Below are positions 1-8,173 of a DNA stretch of 64,000 bases, piece after piece. Location of the stretch: contig NZ_CP015080.1 in the NCBI RefSeq assembly GCF_001611275.1, forward strand, positions 1,612,001 through 1,676,000, written 5' to 3'. The notes beneath the pieces were generated by a model. It made no database searches, was not told the origin of the DNA, and saw nothing but the letters and a program-made list of their open reading frames with translations. Both the position numbers and the translations under genes were made by a program. The DNA comes from Desulfuromonas sp. DDH964 (GTDB taxonomy: Bacteria; Desulfobacterota; Desulfuromonadia; Desulfuromonadales; DDH964). Positions within the stretch are counted from its first letter, which is position 1; each line of letters begins with the position of its first letter.

Positions 1-1
1 C

Positions 2-235
2 CTCTTTACCCTGATTGCCAGTGAACAGAAAAAGGCAATGCTAGCAAATACGCAAGAGGAGTTCGCCCTCCGGGTCCTGGACAAGGCCGCTGCACCAGAT
101 AAGAAGTTCAAACCGAAACGGGCGATCATCTGTATCCTGGCGACGGTTGCAGGCGGAATGTTCTCGGTACTTTTTGTTCTGGTATTGAATTGGTATCGCC
201 GCAATACCGAGATTCCTCCAATAGGGGTGGATTAG
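2..235 (+). CDS. wzz: Wzz-type polysaccharide chain-length regulator (C-terminal end only)
   Basis: The frame is open from the left window edge and stops at TAG 233-235, so only the last 77 residues are seen. It shows a lysine- and glutamate-rich helix, a DKAAAPDKKFKPKRA stretch, then one hydrophobic membrane segment of about 20 residues and a short tail. This is the usual C-terminal end of Wzz/polysaccharide co-polymerases: periplasmic coiled helix, proline-rich linker, second membrane helix. Such proteins sit in the inner membrane and set the length of Wzy-made chains. A wzy and a wzx lie downstream. The N-terminal half lies outside the window, so a BY-kinase-linked or other subclass cannot be excluded. 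Confidence 0.75.
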   Translation, partial: LFTLIASEQKKAMLANTQEEFALRVLDKAAAPDKKFKPKRAIICILATVAGGMFSVLFVLVLNWYRRNTEIPPIGVD

Positions 236-264
236 TACCCTTTACGGTACTTTCCTCTAATTTT

Positions 265-302
265 CAGGAGGGTCCAATTTCCCGAAGCTTGCCTCGCAAT
301 CG
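265..302 (+). repeat. Solo left-end-like remnant of an IS200/IS605 element
   Basis: This stretch matches 18934-18970, the left end of the IS200-type element, almost base for base (AGGAGGGTCCAATTTCCCG here, AGGGGGGTCCAATTCCCCG there). It includes the CGAAGCTTGC hairpin core. No transposase gene lies next to it. It is probably a leftover end or an insertion scar. Confidence 0.55.
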
Positions 303-306
303 GCAA

Positions 307-352
307 GCACTACTGCCCCGTTGAAAGTTGAAAAATTATGAGACAGTAGTGC
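307..352 (+). promoter_or_regulatory. Stem-loop in the leader of the leg operon
   Basis: GCACTACTG (307-315) is the exact reverse complement of CAGTAGTGC (344-352), with a 28-nt loop between. The hairpin sits between the wzz stop and the legB ribosome binding site (GGGAGAG, 371-377). It is not followed by a T-run, so it is not an obvious terminator. It could be an RNA leader structure or part of the adjacent IS200-like scar. Confidence 0.4.
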
Positions 353-382
353 AGCTGAAAATTTTCCTCTGGGAGAGATCTT

Positions 383-1393
383 TTGAAATTTTCAAACAAA
401 AAAATTCTGGTAACCGGCGCCGATGGTTTTATCGGTTCTCACTTGACCGAAGAACTGGTAAAGCGCGGGCATGATGTGCGTGCTTTCGTACTTTATAACT
501 CGTTTAACTCTTGGGGCTGGCTCGACGAGTCTGCACCGGAGATCAGGAAGTCGCTTGATGTATTTGCGGGGGACATCCGTGACCCCCATGGTGTGAGAAC
601 TGCCATGCAGGGATGCGACATAGTCCTTCATCTGGCTGCCTTGATTGCGATCCCTTATTCCTATCACTCTCCGGATACTTATGTAGATACCAATATTAAG
701 GGTACTCTCAATGTTGTACAGGCTGCCCGTGAACTGGAGGTCGCAAAGGTTGTTCATACTTCTACCAGCGAGGTCTATGGAACGGCACGCTTTGTCCCGA
801 TCACCGAGGAACATCCATTACAGGGGCAGTCTCCCTATTCGGCATCCAAGATCGGTGCTGACCAGATCGCCATGTCCTTTTATTCTTCGTTCGGAACACC
901 AGTTGCTACCATAAGACCATTCAATACCTATGGCCCCCGGCAATCCGCGCGTGCCGTCATCCCTACCATTATCACCCAGATCGCCACCGGAATCCGCAAG
1001 ATTAAGCTTGGCGCGCTGTATCCCACCAGAGATTTCAATTATGTGGCTGATACGGTTGCCGGTTTCATTGCCGTTGCGGAATCAGAGCGCACTGTGGGAG
1101 AAGTATTGAACATCGGCAGCAACTATGAAATTTCCATTGGTGAAACAGTTGCGATGATTGCCGATATCATGGATGTCAAGGTCGAGATTGAAACCGATGA
1201 TGTCCGACTGCGCCCTGACAAGAGTGAAGTAGAACGCCTCTGGGCCGCCAATCAGAAAGCGTTGGACTTGACCGAATGGCAACCGAAGTATGCCGGTAAG
1301 GAAGGTTTGCAGCGCGGATTGGCCGAGACTATCGCTTGGTTTGCCAAACCTGAAAACCTGTCCTGCTATAAGGCCGACCGTTACAATATATGA
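383..1393 (+). CDS. legB: NDP-N-acetylglucosamine 4,6-dehydratase, legionaminic acid pathway
   Basis: Extended SDR enzyme of 336 aa. The Rossmann motif GADGFIGSH is near residues 12-20 and the YSASK active-site motif is at about 153-157. The N-terminal RAFVLYNSFNSWGWLDE region is characteristic of LegB. In Campylobacter LegB dehydrates GDP-GlcNAc to the 4-keto-6-deoxy sugar, the first committed step to legionaminic acid. The start is TTG at 383, chosen for the GGGAGAG ribosome site 5 nt upstream. It overlaps legC by 4 bp (ATGA), so the two are probably translationally coupled. This is the first gene of an operon reaching at least 9121. The nucleotide carrier (GDP or UDP) is inferred from the ptmE gene downstream. 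Confidence 0.85.
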   Translation: MKFSNKKILVTGADGFIGSHLTEELVKRGHDVRAFVLYNSFNSWGWLDESAPEIRKSLDVFAGDIRDPHGVRTAMQGCDIVLHLAALIAIPYSYHSPDTYVDTNIKGTLNVVQAARELEVAKVVHTSTSEVYGTARFVPITEEHPLQGQSPYSASKIGADQIAMSFYSSFGTPVATIRPFNTYGPRQSARAVIPTIITQIATGIRKIKLGALYPTRDFNYVADTVAGFIAVAESERTVGEVLNIGSNYEISIGETVAMIADIMDVKVEIETDDVRLRPDKSEVERLWAANQKALDLTEWQPKYAGKEGLQRGLAETIAWFAKPENLSCYKADRYNI

Positions 1394-2577
1394 CAGCAAA
1401 CTTTAGCACAAGGGTCGTTCTCAGCGCTTTGCAATCAGTCCTGCCTTCTGGTAGCGGATTCATTTCGTTACATGAGCCGCGCTTTGCAGGTGAAGAGTGG
1501 ATTTATGTCAAGGAATGCCTAGATACCGGCTGGGTCTCGTCTGTAGGCAAATTTGTTGATCGTTTTGAAGAGGATCTGGCTGCTTATACCGGTGTCAAAC
1601 GCGCGGTTGCCGTTGTCAATGGGACTGCTGCATTGCACATCTGTCTGCTGCTTGCCGGGGTTGAGGCTGGGGATGAAGTTCTCATGCCTGCCTTGACTTT
1701 TATCGCCACGGCCAACGCGGTCTCCTATTGCGCCGCAGTGCCCCATTTCATTGATAGTGAGGAAGCGACTCTCGGCGTTGATCCAATGAAACTTGCAGAA
1801 TATCTGGCTGCGGTTACGGAGAAGCGCTCTGATGGATGCTTCAACCGGCTGACCGGTCGCCGGATCAGGGCAATTGTGCCGATGCACACCTTTGGACATC
1901 CGGTCGATCTTGAGCCGCTTTTGGAGGTCTGTCAGGTTTTCAACATAACCTTGATCGAAGATGCGGCAGAATCACTCGGCTCGTTTTACAAAGACCGTCA
2001 TACGGGGCAGTGGGGTTTGCTCTCGGCTCTAAGCTTTAACGGGAACAAGACTATTACTACCGGTGGCGGCGGAGCAATCCTGACCAACGATGAAGAGTTG
2101 GGTCGACTGGCAAAGCATATCACGACAACTGCAAAAGTTCCCCATCGCTGGGAGTTCAATCACGACATGATCGCCTACAATTATCGTATGCCCAATATTA
2201 ATGCAGCTCTTGGCTGTGCCCAGCTAGAGCAGCTTCCCGGTTTTCTGAAGATCAAACGTGAACTGGCAGAACACTATCGGCAAGCCTTCAGGGATATTCA
2301 CGGCATACGCTTTTTCACTGAACCAGCTAACAGTCAGAGCAACTACTGGCTCAATACCCTGCTGCTTGATGAGCGGTATGCCGACCGGCGGGATGCCCTG
2401 TTGAAAATCACCAATGACGCCGGCATTATGACCCGACCTGCCTGGACTCTTATGAACAAACTACCCATGTTTTCTGCCTGCCCCAAAATGAATTTGCAGG
2501 TTGCGGAAAGCCTGGTACGCCGTCTGGTAAATATACCGAGCAGCGTCTTGCTAGGTAAGGGATCGGTCAATGCGTAA
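1390..2577 (+). CDS. legC: PLP-dependent aminotransferase, legionaminic acid pathway
   Basis: DegT/DnrJ/EryC1-type sugar aminotransferase of 395 aa, the usual length for LegC. The LIEDAAESLGS motif binds PLP and FNGNKTITTGGGG carries the lysine that forms the internal aldimine. It should convert the 4-keto sugar made by LegB to the 4-amino-4,6-dideoxy sugar. Its ATG overlaps the legB stop. It overlaps legG by 8 bp. LegC proteins carry an N-terminal extension before the FISLHEPRFAG block, as seen here. Alternatives such as a perosamine synthase are unlikely given the neighbours. Confidence 0.85.
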   Translation: MTANFSTRVVLSALQSVLPSGSGFISLHEPRFAGEEWIYVKECLDTGWVSSVGKFVDRFEEDLAAYTGVKRAVAVVNGTAALHICLLLAGVEAGDEVLMPALTFIATANAVSYCAAVPHFIDSEEATLGVDPMKLAEYLAAVTEKRSDGCFNRLTGRRIRAIVPMHTFGHPVDLEPLLEVCQVFNITLIEDAAESLGSFYKDRHTGQWGLLSALSFNGNKTITTGGGGAILTNDEELGRLAKHITTTAKVPHRWEFNHDMIAYNYRMPNINAALGCAQLEQLPGFLKIKRELAEHYRQAFRDIHGIRFFTEPANSQSNYWLNTLLLDERYADRRDALLKITNDAGIMTRPAWTLMNKLPMFSACPKMNLQVAESLVRRLVNIPSSVLLGKGSVNA

Positions 2578-3730
2578 GATCTGTATAGTCACCGGCACCA
2601 GAGCCGAATATGGGCTGCTTTACTGGCTCATGAAAGAGGTTGAGGCTGATCCCGGGCTTCAACTGCAATTAATCGTCACTGGTATGCATCTTTCGCCCGA
2701 GTTCGGTCTCACCTACAGGACGATTGAAGAGGATGGCTTTACCATCGATGCCAGGGTCGAGATGTTGCTTTCCAGTGACACCCCGGTCGGGATTGCCAAG
2801 TCAATAGGCCTGGGAGTGATCGGCTTTGCCGATGCCCTGGAGCGATTGAAGCCCGATATGATGGTTGTTCTCGGGGACCGTTACGAGATTCTGGCAGCTG
2901 TTCAGGCCGCTCTGGTAGCAAGGATTCCCGTAGCTCACATTCATGGCGGCGAAACAACCGAGGGTGCAATTGACGAAAGCATCCGCCATGCCATCACGAA
3001 GATGTCCCATCTGCATTTTGTGGCTGCCGAACCTTATCGTAAACGGGTGATCCAGCTGGGTGAGCATCCAGATACGGTATTTGATGTCGGAGCACTTGGA
3101 ATTGAAAATATCAGGCGATTGCAACTGCTTGATAAGGCCGCGCTTGAACAGAGCATAAACTTTGAACTGGGCACCAGCTTTTTTCTGGGTACCTACCACC
3201 CCGCGACACTCGGCGCACTAACTCCTCAGGCTGCCATGCAGGCGCTTCTTGATGCCCTGGACAAGTTCCCGCAAGCCAGAATAATTTTTACCAAGCCCAA
3301 CTCCGACACTGATGGCAGAATATTGGGCCGGATGATTGATGACTATGCACAACAGCATCACGAGCGGGTCGCTGTGTTTACCTCCATGGGGCAGGTCCGT
3401 TATCTGAGTGCGCTGAAGCTGGCAGCTGCCGTAATAGGTAACTCGTCAAGTGGCATTATTGAGGCTCCTGCCTGCCATATTCCGACTGTCAACATAGGGG
3501 ACCGACAGAGTGGGCGACTCAAAGCCGACTCGATTATTGACTGTCTGGAAACGAAGGAATCCATAGCAGCTGCGATCAATAAAGCTCTTTCACCCCGTTT
3601 TCGGGATGAAATCAAGCATGGCGTTTCACCCTATGGTTATGGAGAAACTGCTTCACAGATCAGGGACTGCCTGAAGAGCGCAACTCTGAGCTGTGCAAAA
3701 CCTTTTTACGATCTTCGAGAGGCACGATGA
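2570..3730 (+). CDS. legG: Hydrolysing NDP-sugar 2-epimerase (NeuC-like)
   Basis: 386 aa, NeuC/LegG family of hydrolysing 2-epimerases. Visible signatures are TGTRAEYGLL at residues 8-17, HIHGGETTEGAIDESIRHA around 123-141 and GNSSSGIIEAP near 289-299. It removes the nucleotide and inverts C2, giving 2,4-diacetamido-2,4,6-trideoxymannose, the substrate of LegI. The ATG at 2570 has AAGG about 9 nt upstream, inside the end of legC. It overlaps legI by 4 bp. In a sialic acid cluster this would be neuC; legB, legC and ptmE alongside argue for legionaminic acid. Confidence 0.85.
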   Translation: MRKICIVTGTRAEYGLLYWLMKEVEADPGLQLQLIVTGMHLSPEFGLTYRTIEEDGFTIDARVEMLLSSDTPVGIAKSIGLGVIGFADALERLKPDMMVVLGDRYEILAAVQAALVARIPVAHIHGGETTEGAIDESIRHAITKMSHLHFVAAEPYRKRVIQLGEHPDTVFDVGALGIENIRRLQLLDKAALEQSINFELGTSFFLGTYHPATLGALTPQAAMQALLDALDKFPQARIIFTKPNSDTDGRILGRMIDDYAQQHHERVAVFTSMGQVRYLSALKLAAAVIGNSSSGIIEAPACHIPTVNIGDRQSGRLKADSIIDCLETKESIAAAINKALSPRFRDEIKHGVSPYGYGETASQIRDCLKSATLSCAKPFYDLREAR

Positions 3731-4806
3731 AAGCTCGCCACACCTACATAATCGCCGAGGCCGGCGTAAATCACAACGGCTCACTGGAGATGGCAAAAAA
3801 ACTGGTGGAAGTTGCTGCCGATGCCGGCGCCGATGCTGTAAAATTCCAGACCTTCAAGGCGAACAAGCTGGTGAGCTCTCTGGCGCCCAAGGCAGAATAT
3901 CAGACCAGGACAACCGGTAGCGACGAATCCCAGTTTGAGATGATCCGCAAGCTGGAACTGGATGATCATGCTCATGAAGCACTGATTGCGCATTGCAAGA
4001 TTTGCAACATAGAGTTTCTTTCAACACCATTTGATCTTGAAAGTGTTGACCTTCTGGCCGGGCGATTCGATCTCCCTTGCATCAAGATCCCCTCCGGAGA
4101 GATAACCAACGCCCCTTTACTGCTCAAGATCGCCCGGACCGGAAAACCGGTGATTCTTTCAACCGGCATGTCTACCCTGGGTGAAGTTGAAGATGCGCTT
4201 GGTGTTCTGGCCTTTGGCTTTCTGAGCAAGAGCGGGCCTTCAATAGCAGCCTTTCGTGCTGCTTACTGTTCTGCCCAGGGGCAGGCGCTCCTGCTTGACA
4301 AGGTGACGCTTCTGCACTGCACAACCGAATATCCGGCCCCGCTTGAAGATGTGAATTTGCAGGTGATGGACACCTTGAAAAGCGCCTTTGGCCTGCCGGT
4401 AGGCTATTCCGATCACACCGAAGGAATTGCCGTGCCGATTGCGGCTGTTGACCGCGGCGCTGTTGTCATTGAAAAGCATTTCACCCTTGACCGCAGCTTG
4501 CCGGGTCCGGATCACAAGGCGTCGCTCGAACCGGCTGAACTGAGGCAGATGGTGCGTTCGATCCGGGATGTCGAGCAGGCTCTCGGCACCGGCACAAAGC
4601 ATCCGACACCAAGTGAACTGAAGAACATGGCCGTAGCCAGAAAAAGTCTGGTGGCTGCCTGTACTATCAGGTCCGGCGAGCCATTCACAGCTGAAAACCT
4701 GGCAGTAAAAAGGCCCGGCAATGGGTTGTCACCGATGCACCAATGGGAGCTGTTGGGCCGAAAGGCCGGAAAGGACTTTGCCGTTGATGAGGCAATAGAA
4801 CTATGA
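3727..4806 (+). CDS. legI: Legionaminic acid synthase (NeuB family)
   Basis: 359 aa. The N-terminal NeuB TIM barrel begins IIAEAGVNHNGSLEMAKKL. The C-terminal SAF (antifreeze-like) domain covers about residues 295-355. The enzyme condenses phosphoenolpyruvate with the free mannose derivative from LegG to give the nine-carbon acid. The PSGEITNAPLL and DHTEGI segments are conserved in the family. There is an extra loop near residues 158-185 (about nt 4200-4280) that I do not recognise as standard. The start overlaps the legG stop in ATGA. NeuB, PseI and LegI are close relatives; the assignment to Leg rests on the cluster. Confidence 0.85.
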   Translation: MKARHTYIIAEAGVNHNGSLEMAKKLVEVAADAGADAVKFQTFKANKLVSSLAPKAEYQTRTTGSDESQFEMIRKLELDDHAHEALIAHCKICNIEFLSTPFDLESVDLLAGRFDLPCIKIPSGEITNAPLLLKIARTGKPVILSTGMSTLGEVEDALGVLAFGFLSKSGPSIAAFRAAYCSAQGQALLLDKVTLLHCTTEYPAPLEDVNLQVMDTLKSAFGLPVGYSDHTEGIAVPIAAVDRGAVVIEKHFTLDRSLPGPDHKASLEPAELRQMVRSIRDVEQALGTGTKHPTPSELKNMAVARKSLVAACTIRSGEPFTAENLAVKRPGNGLSPMHQWELLGRKAGKDFAVDEAIEL

Positions 4807-5438
4807 GTCTGCCGGTTATCATATTGGGTGCGGGTGGCCATGCGAAGGTGTTGATCGGGGCGATGCTGGCAACTTCTGCCGTTATCAAGGGGGTAGTTGA
4901 TTCAAATACGGCACTGGTCGGTAGCCGTATCCTCGGCGTTCCTGTGTTGGGTGGAGATGATGTTGTTGCTGAATTCAACCCCTCACAAATCCGGCTGGTA
5001 AATGGAGTCGGCTCGATAGGTCTTCCGGTTTTACGTCAACGACTGTACGAAAGGTTCAAGATTTTGGGTTATGACTTTGCCACGGTTGTTCATCCGTCGG
5101 CAGTTGTTGCTTCTGACGTCGTCATTGGCGAAGGAGCCCAGGTTATGGCCGGTACGGTCATCCAACCCGGCAGTCAGATCGGATGCAACACAATCATCAA
5201 CACTCGTGCGTCAGTGGATCACGATTGTATTATTAGCGATCATGTCCATATTTCACCCGGTGTTACCTTTTCCGGGGGGGTGGATGTTGGAGCGGGGAGC
5301 CATATCGGTACAGGCGCCACTCTGATTCAGGGGGTTTCAATCGGTAGAGGTTGCCTAGTTTCAGCCGGGGCAGTTGTCGTTAAGGATATCAGTGCTGGCA
5401 TAAAGGTGCGCGGTGTGCCGGCACGGGAGTTCGTATGA
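4803..5438 (+). CDS. NeuD/PglD-type sugar O/N-acetyltransferase
   Basis: 211 aa. The N-terminal Rossmann-like half (IILGAGGHAKVLIGAM) binds the amino sugar. The C-terminal half is a left-handed beta-helix of hexapeptide repeats (VVIGEGAQV, GSQIGCNTI, VSIGRGCLV) that binds acetyl-CoA. The motif NTRASVDHDC carries the catalytic histidine of PglD-like enzymes. It is the only acetyltransferase inside the leg operon, so it probably acetylates the 4-amino group made by LegC (the LegH role). Acetylation of the finished acid, as NeuD does, is the alternative. It is coupled to legI and ptmE by 4-bp overlaps. A second copy of the family lies at 33047. Confidence 0.75.
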   Translation: MSLPVIILGAGGHAKVLIGAMLATSAVIKGVVDSNTALVGSRILGVPVLGGDDVVAEFNPSQIRLVNGVGSIGLPVLRQRLYERFKILGYDFATVVHPSAVVASDVVIGEGAQVMAGTVIQPGSQIGCNTIINTRASVDHDCIISDHVHISPGVTFSGGVDVGAGSHIGTGATLIQGVSIGRGCLVSAGAVVVKDISAGIKVRGVPAREFV

Positions 5439-6484
5439 ATCGTTGGAAAGATGTGCTGATAAGCCCGGATACAACTATTATGAACGCGATCAAGATCATT
5501 GATGAGGGCTCTCTTCAGATTGCCCTTGTGGTCGATGCTTCAAATAAACTTGTCGGGACCGTCAGCGACGGCGACATCCGGCGTGCAATTTTGAAGGGGG
5601 TTTTGTTTGACAGGCCCGTAAGTGAAATAATGTTTACCGAGCCAACCGTTGCAAGTTGTCATGAAAGCCGCGAAGCTATCATGGAGACGATGAAAACAAA
5701 GAGACTGCGGCAGATCCCAATTGTCGATCTGGCTGGCAGTGTAGTTGGTTTGGATAGTTGGGAAGAATTACTTAGCATTCAGGAACGGAACAATATTGTC
5801 GTGCTTATGGCGGGAGGTCTTGGAACACGACTTGGCGATCTTACGAAAGACTGTCCCAAGCCACTACTGCGAGTTGGCAAAAAGCCGGTTCTGGAAACAA
5901 TTCTTGAAAACTGCAAGGAGTACGCGTTCAAACGTTTCTTTATTTCAATAAACTATAAAGCTGAAATGGTTAAGGAATATTTTGGAGACGGGTCGCGCTG
6001 GGGTGTGGAAATCCATTATCTTGAGGAAAAGACTAGGCTCGGCACTGCAGGAGCTCTCGGTCTGCTCCCTGAAATCCCGAGGCTGCCTATTCTGGTAATG
6101 AACGCAGATGTCCTTACAAAAATCAATTTCAAGCATCTGATGGACTTTCATGATGAGCACAAGTCAGTAGCCACCATGTGTGTCCGTGAATATGAATTCC
6201 AGGTGCCATTCGGCGTCGTGCAGCTTGATAGCCATCGCCTTAAGAATATTCTGGAAAAGCCGATTCATCAATTTTTCGTGAATGCAGGTATTTACGTGCT
6301 TAATCCGGAAGCAGTTTCCATGGTTCCTAAAAACGAATATTTTGACATGCCAACACTTTTTGACAAGTTATTTAATAAGCAGTCGGAAACGGCGGCATTT
6401 CCGATTCGGGAGTATTGGCTGGATATAGGACGAAAAGCCGATTTCGAACAGGCAAATGGTGATTATGATGAGGTGTTTTCATGA
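5435..6484 (+). CDS. ptmE: CBS-domain sugar-1-phosphate guanylyltransferase
   Basis: 349 aa. Two CBS domains occupy about residues 1-120 (VGTVSDGDIRRAILKG is typical). A nucleotidyltransferase domain follows, with the signature MAGGLGTRLGDLTKDCPKPL around residues 126-145. This layout is that of Campylobacter PtmE, which makes GDP-glucosamine for the GDP-linked legionaminic acid route. Its presence is the main reason to expect GDP-linked rather than UDP-linked intermediates here. The CBS pair may sense a nucleotide, but no ligand can be read from sequence. ATGA overlaps join it to the genes on both sides. Confidence 0.8.
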   Translation: MNRWKDVLISPDTTIMNAIKIIDEGSLQIALVVDASNKLVGTVSDGDIRRAILKGVLFDRPVSEIMFTEPTVASCHESREAIMETMKTKRLRQIPIVDLAGSVVGLDSWEELLSIQERNNIVVLMAGGLGTRLGDLTKDCPKPLLRVGKKPVLETILENCKEYAFKRFFISINYKAEMVKEYFGDGSRWGVEIHYLEEKTRLGTAGALGLLPEIPRLPILVMNADVLTKINFKHLMDFHDEHKSVATMCVREYEFQVPFGVVQLDSHRLKNILEKPIHQFFVNAGIYVLNPEAVSMVPKNEYFDMPTLFDKLFNKQSETAAFPIREYWLDIGRKADFEQANGDYDEVFS

Positions 6485-7176
6485 TCGCGAACAAAACTGT
6501 CCTAGCCATAATTCCGGCGCGTGGCGGTTCCAAGGGAGTGCCACGCAAGAATATTTATGAGGTTGCCGGTAAGCCGCTTATCGCCTGGACCATTGAATCA
6601 GCACGAAAATCGAAATACATCGACAGATTGATTTTGTCATCAGATGATGCCGAGATCATTGCAGTTGCACGTGAATGGGGCTGTGATGTTCCATTCGTGC
6701 GTCCGGCAAAATTGTCACAGGATGATACCCCGGGTATCGAACCGGTCATTCATGCCATTAATGCGCTGCCCGGATATGATTATGTTGTTTTGTTGCAGCC
6801 CACTTCTCCGCTGCGTACGGTTGAAAACATAGATAAAGCCATCGAGATGTGTCTGGACAAACATGCAGCTGCCTGCGTGTCGGTGACAGAACCTGACAAG
6901 AGCCCATTCTGGATGTTTACTGTAAATGCTGATGGAAAGATGCGCAAGTTGCTGGAGAGCGGAACATCTTTTGCGCGGAGACAGGATCTTCCCCCGGTAT
7001 ATGCGTTGAATGGCGCGGTCTATGTGGCTGATACAAGGACTATTGTAGAAACGCGATCATTCGTAACTGAAACCACAGTACCTTACATAATGTCAAAAAA
7101 TAACAGCGTAGACATTGATACGGAAGAGGACATGGTTGTTGCTGAGGTATTTTTGAATAGGGCCAATAGGATATGA
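6481..7176 (+). CDS. legF: CMP-legionaminic acid synthetase (NeuA family)
   Basis: 231 aa, cytidylyltransferase of the NeuA/PseF/LegF group. The nucleotide-binding motif AIIPARGGSKGVPRKNI is at about residues 9-25, and LLQPTSPLRT near 104-113 is also diagnostic. It activates the free nine-carbon acid with CTP. It lacks the extra hydrolase domain found in some NeuA proteins. It completes the seven-step pathway encoded from 383. The ATG overlaps the ptmE stop. Confidence 0.85.
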   Translation: MIANKTVLAIIPARGGSKGVPRKNIYEVAGKPLIAWTIESARKSKYIDRLILSSDDAEIIAVAREWGCDVPFVRPAKLSQDDTPGIEPVIHAINALPGYDYVVLLQPTSPLRTVENIDKAIEMCLDKHAAACVSVTEPDKSPFWMFTVNADGKMRKLLESGTSFARRQDLPPVYALNGAVYVADTRTIVETRSFVTETTVPYIMSKNNSVDIDTEEDMVVAEVFLNRANRI

Positions 7177-8162
7177 CCGATTCCATACACAATATACTTT
7201 TGGTTGGTGCCGGCCAGCTTGGCAGCCGCCATCTTCAGGGCCTTGCGCGCATCAATATCCCCGTATCAATCGAAGTGATTGATCCTAGCGAAGTCTCACT
7301 TAGGACTGCTCGCGAAAGATTCACCGAAATCGCGAAGAACCCTTATATTCGAGAGATCAGGTTTAACACCAATGGTAATGGCGAGAACAGCGCAATAGAC
7401 TTGGCTGTGATCGCAACCGGTGCAGACGTAAGGGCAGATGTTGTAACTGCTCTGATTGGTGACAAACAGGTACGAAATATTATCCTGGAAAAGTTCCTTT
7501 TCCAGAGAGAATCGGATTTTGAAAGAGTAGGAGCGCTGTTGCACGAGCGGCAGGTGAAAGCAGTTGTCAATTGCCCGCGGCGGGTCTATCCGTTTTACCT
7601 CCAGTTGAAAGAAATTCTTATTGAAGATGGACCGATCAATTTCCGCGTGGACGGAAGCAACTGGGGTTTGGGGTGTAACGGCGTACATTTTTTTGATCTG
7701 TTCGCGTTCCTGACTGGTGAATACTCATCCATCCGAATCGATGAGGTATTGCTTGACAACACTATTCTGGAAAGCAAGCGGCCAAGCTTCGTGGAGTTTA
7801 CCGGCAGCATCAGGGGAGCGAATGGCCGCGGTGACATGATCGAAATTTCATCCAGCATCGAACCGGGAACACCTTTGCATATTTCCATAGGTACCGGAAC
7901 CCGTCAGATAGAGATTCAGGAATCGGCTGGTACCGCGTTTTTTGTCAAGAATCACGTCGGAAAAGTGTTTCAAGAGACATTTACCGTGCCTTTCCAAAGT
8001 CAGATTACCGGAACGGTTGCGCAGGAAATGCTTATGAACGGTGCCTGCTCTCTTACCCCTTACAAGGAATCTGTGCATCTCCATCTTCAGTTGCTTAAAA
8101 CATTACTGGCGCATCTCAATAACGTGAGCGGAAAGCAGTACGAGAACTGTCCGATTACCTGA
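7173..8162 (+). CDS. Gfo/Idh/MocA-like oxidoreductase, atypical
   Basis: 329 aa. The N-terminal Rossmann fold begins LLVGAGQLGSRHLQ at residues 9-22, as in NAD(P)-dependent sugar dehydrogenases. The usual EKP motif is EKF here (ILEKFLFQ), so the lysine is kept but the proline lost. A GVHFFDL segment could supply the second catalytic residue. The C-terminal half is beta-rich, as expected. The gene overlaps legF in ATGA and is therefore cotranscribed with the legionaminic acid genes. It may oxidise or epimerise a derivative of the acid or a precursor. The substrate cannot be told from sequence. Confidence 0.6.
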   Translation: MTDSIHNILLVGAGQLGSRHLQGLARINIPVSIEVIDPSEVSLRTARERFTEIAKNPYIREIRFNTNGNGENSAIDLAVIATGADVRADVVTALIGDKQVRNIILEKFLFQRESDFERVGALLHERQVKAVVNCPRRVYPFYLQLKEILIEDGPINFRVDGSNWGLGCNGVHFFDLFAFLTGEYSSIRIDEVLLDNTILESKRPSFVEFTGSIRGANGRGDMIEISSSIEPGTPLHISIGTGTRQIEIQESAGTAFFVKNHVGKVFQETFTVPFQSQITGTVAQEMLMNGACSLTPYKESVHLHLQLLKTLLAHLNNVSGKQYENCPIT

Positions 8163-8173
8163 AAGAAATTATT

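Noticed and set aside
383..7176. Sialic acid (Neu5Ac) or pseudaminic acid pathway
   Set aside because: legB, legC and the CBS-type ptmE are not part of a Neu5Ac pathway, and PseB/PseH/PseG homologues are missing.
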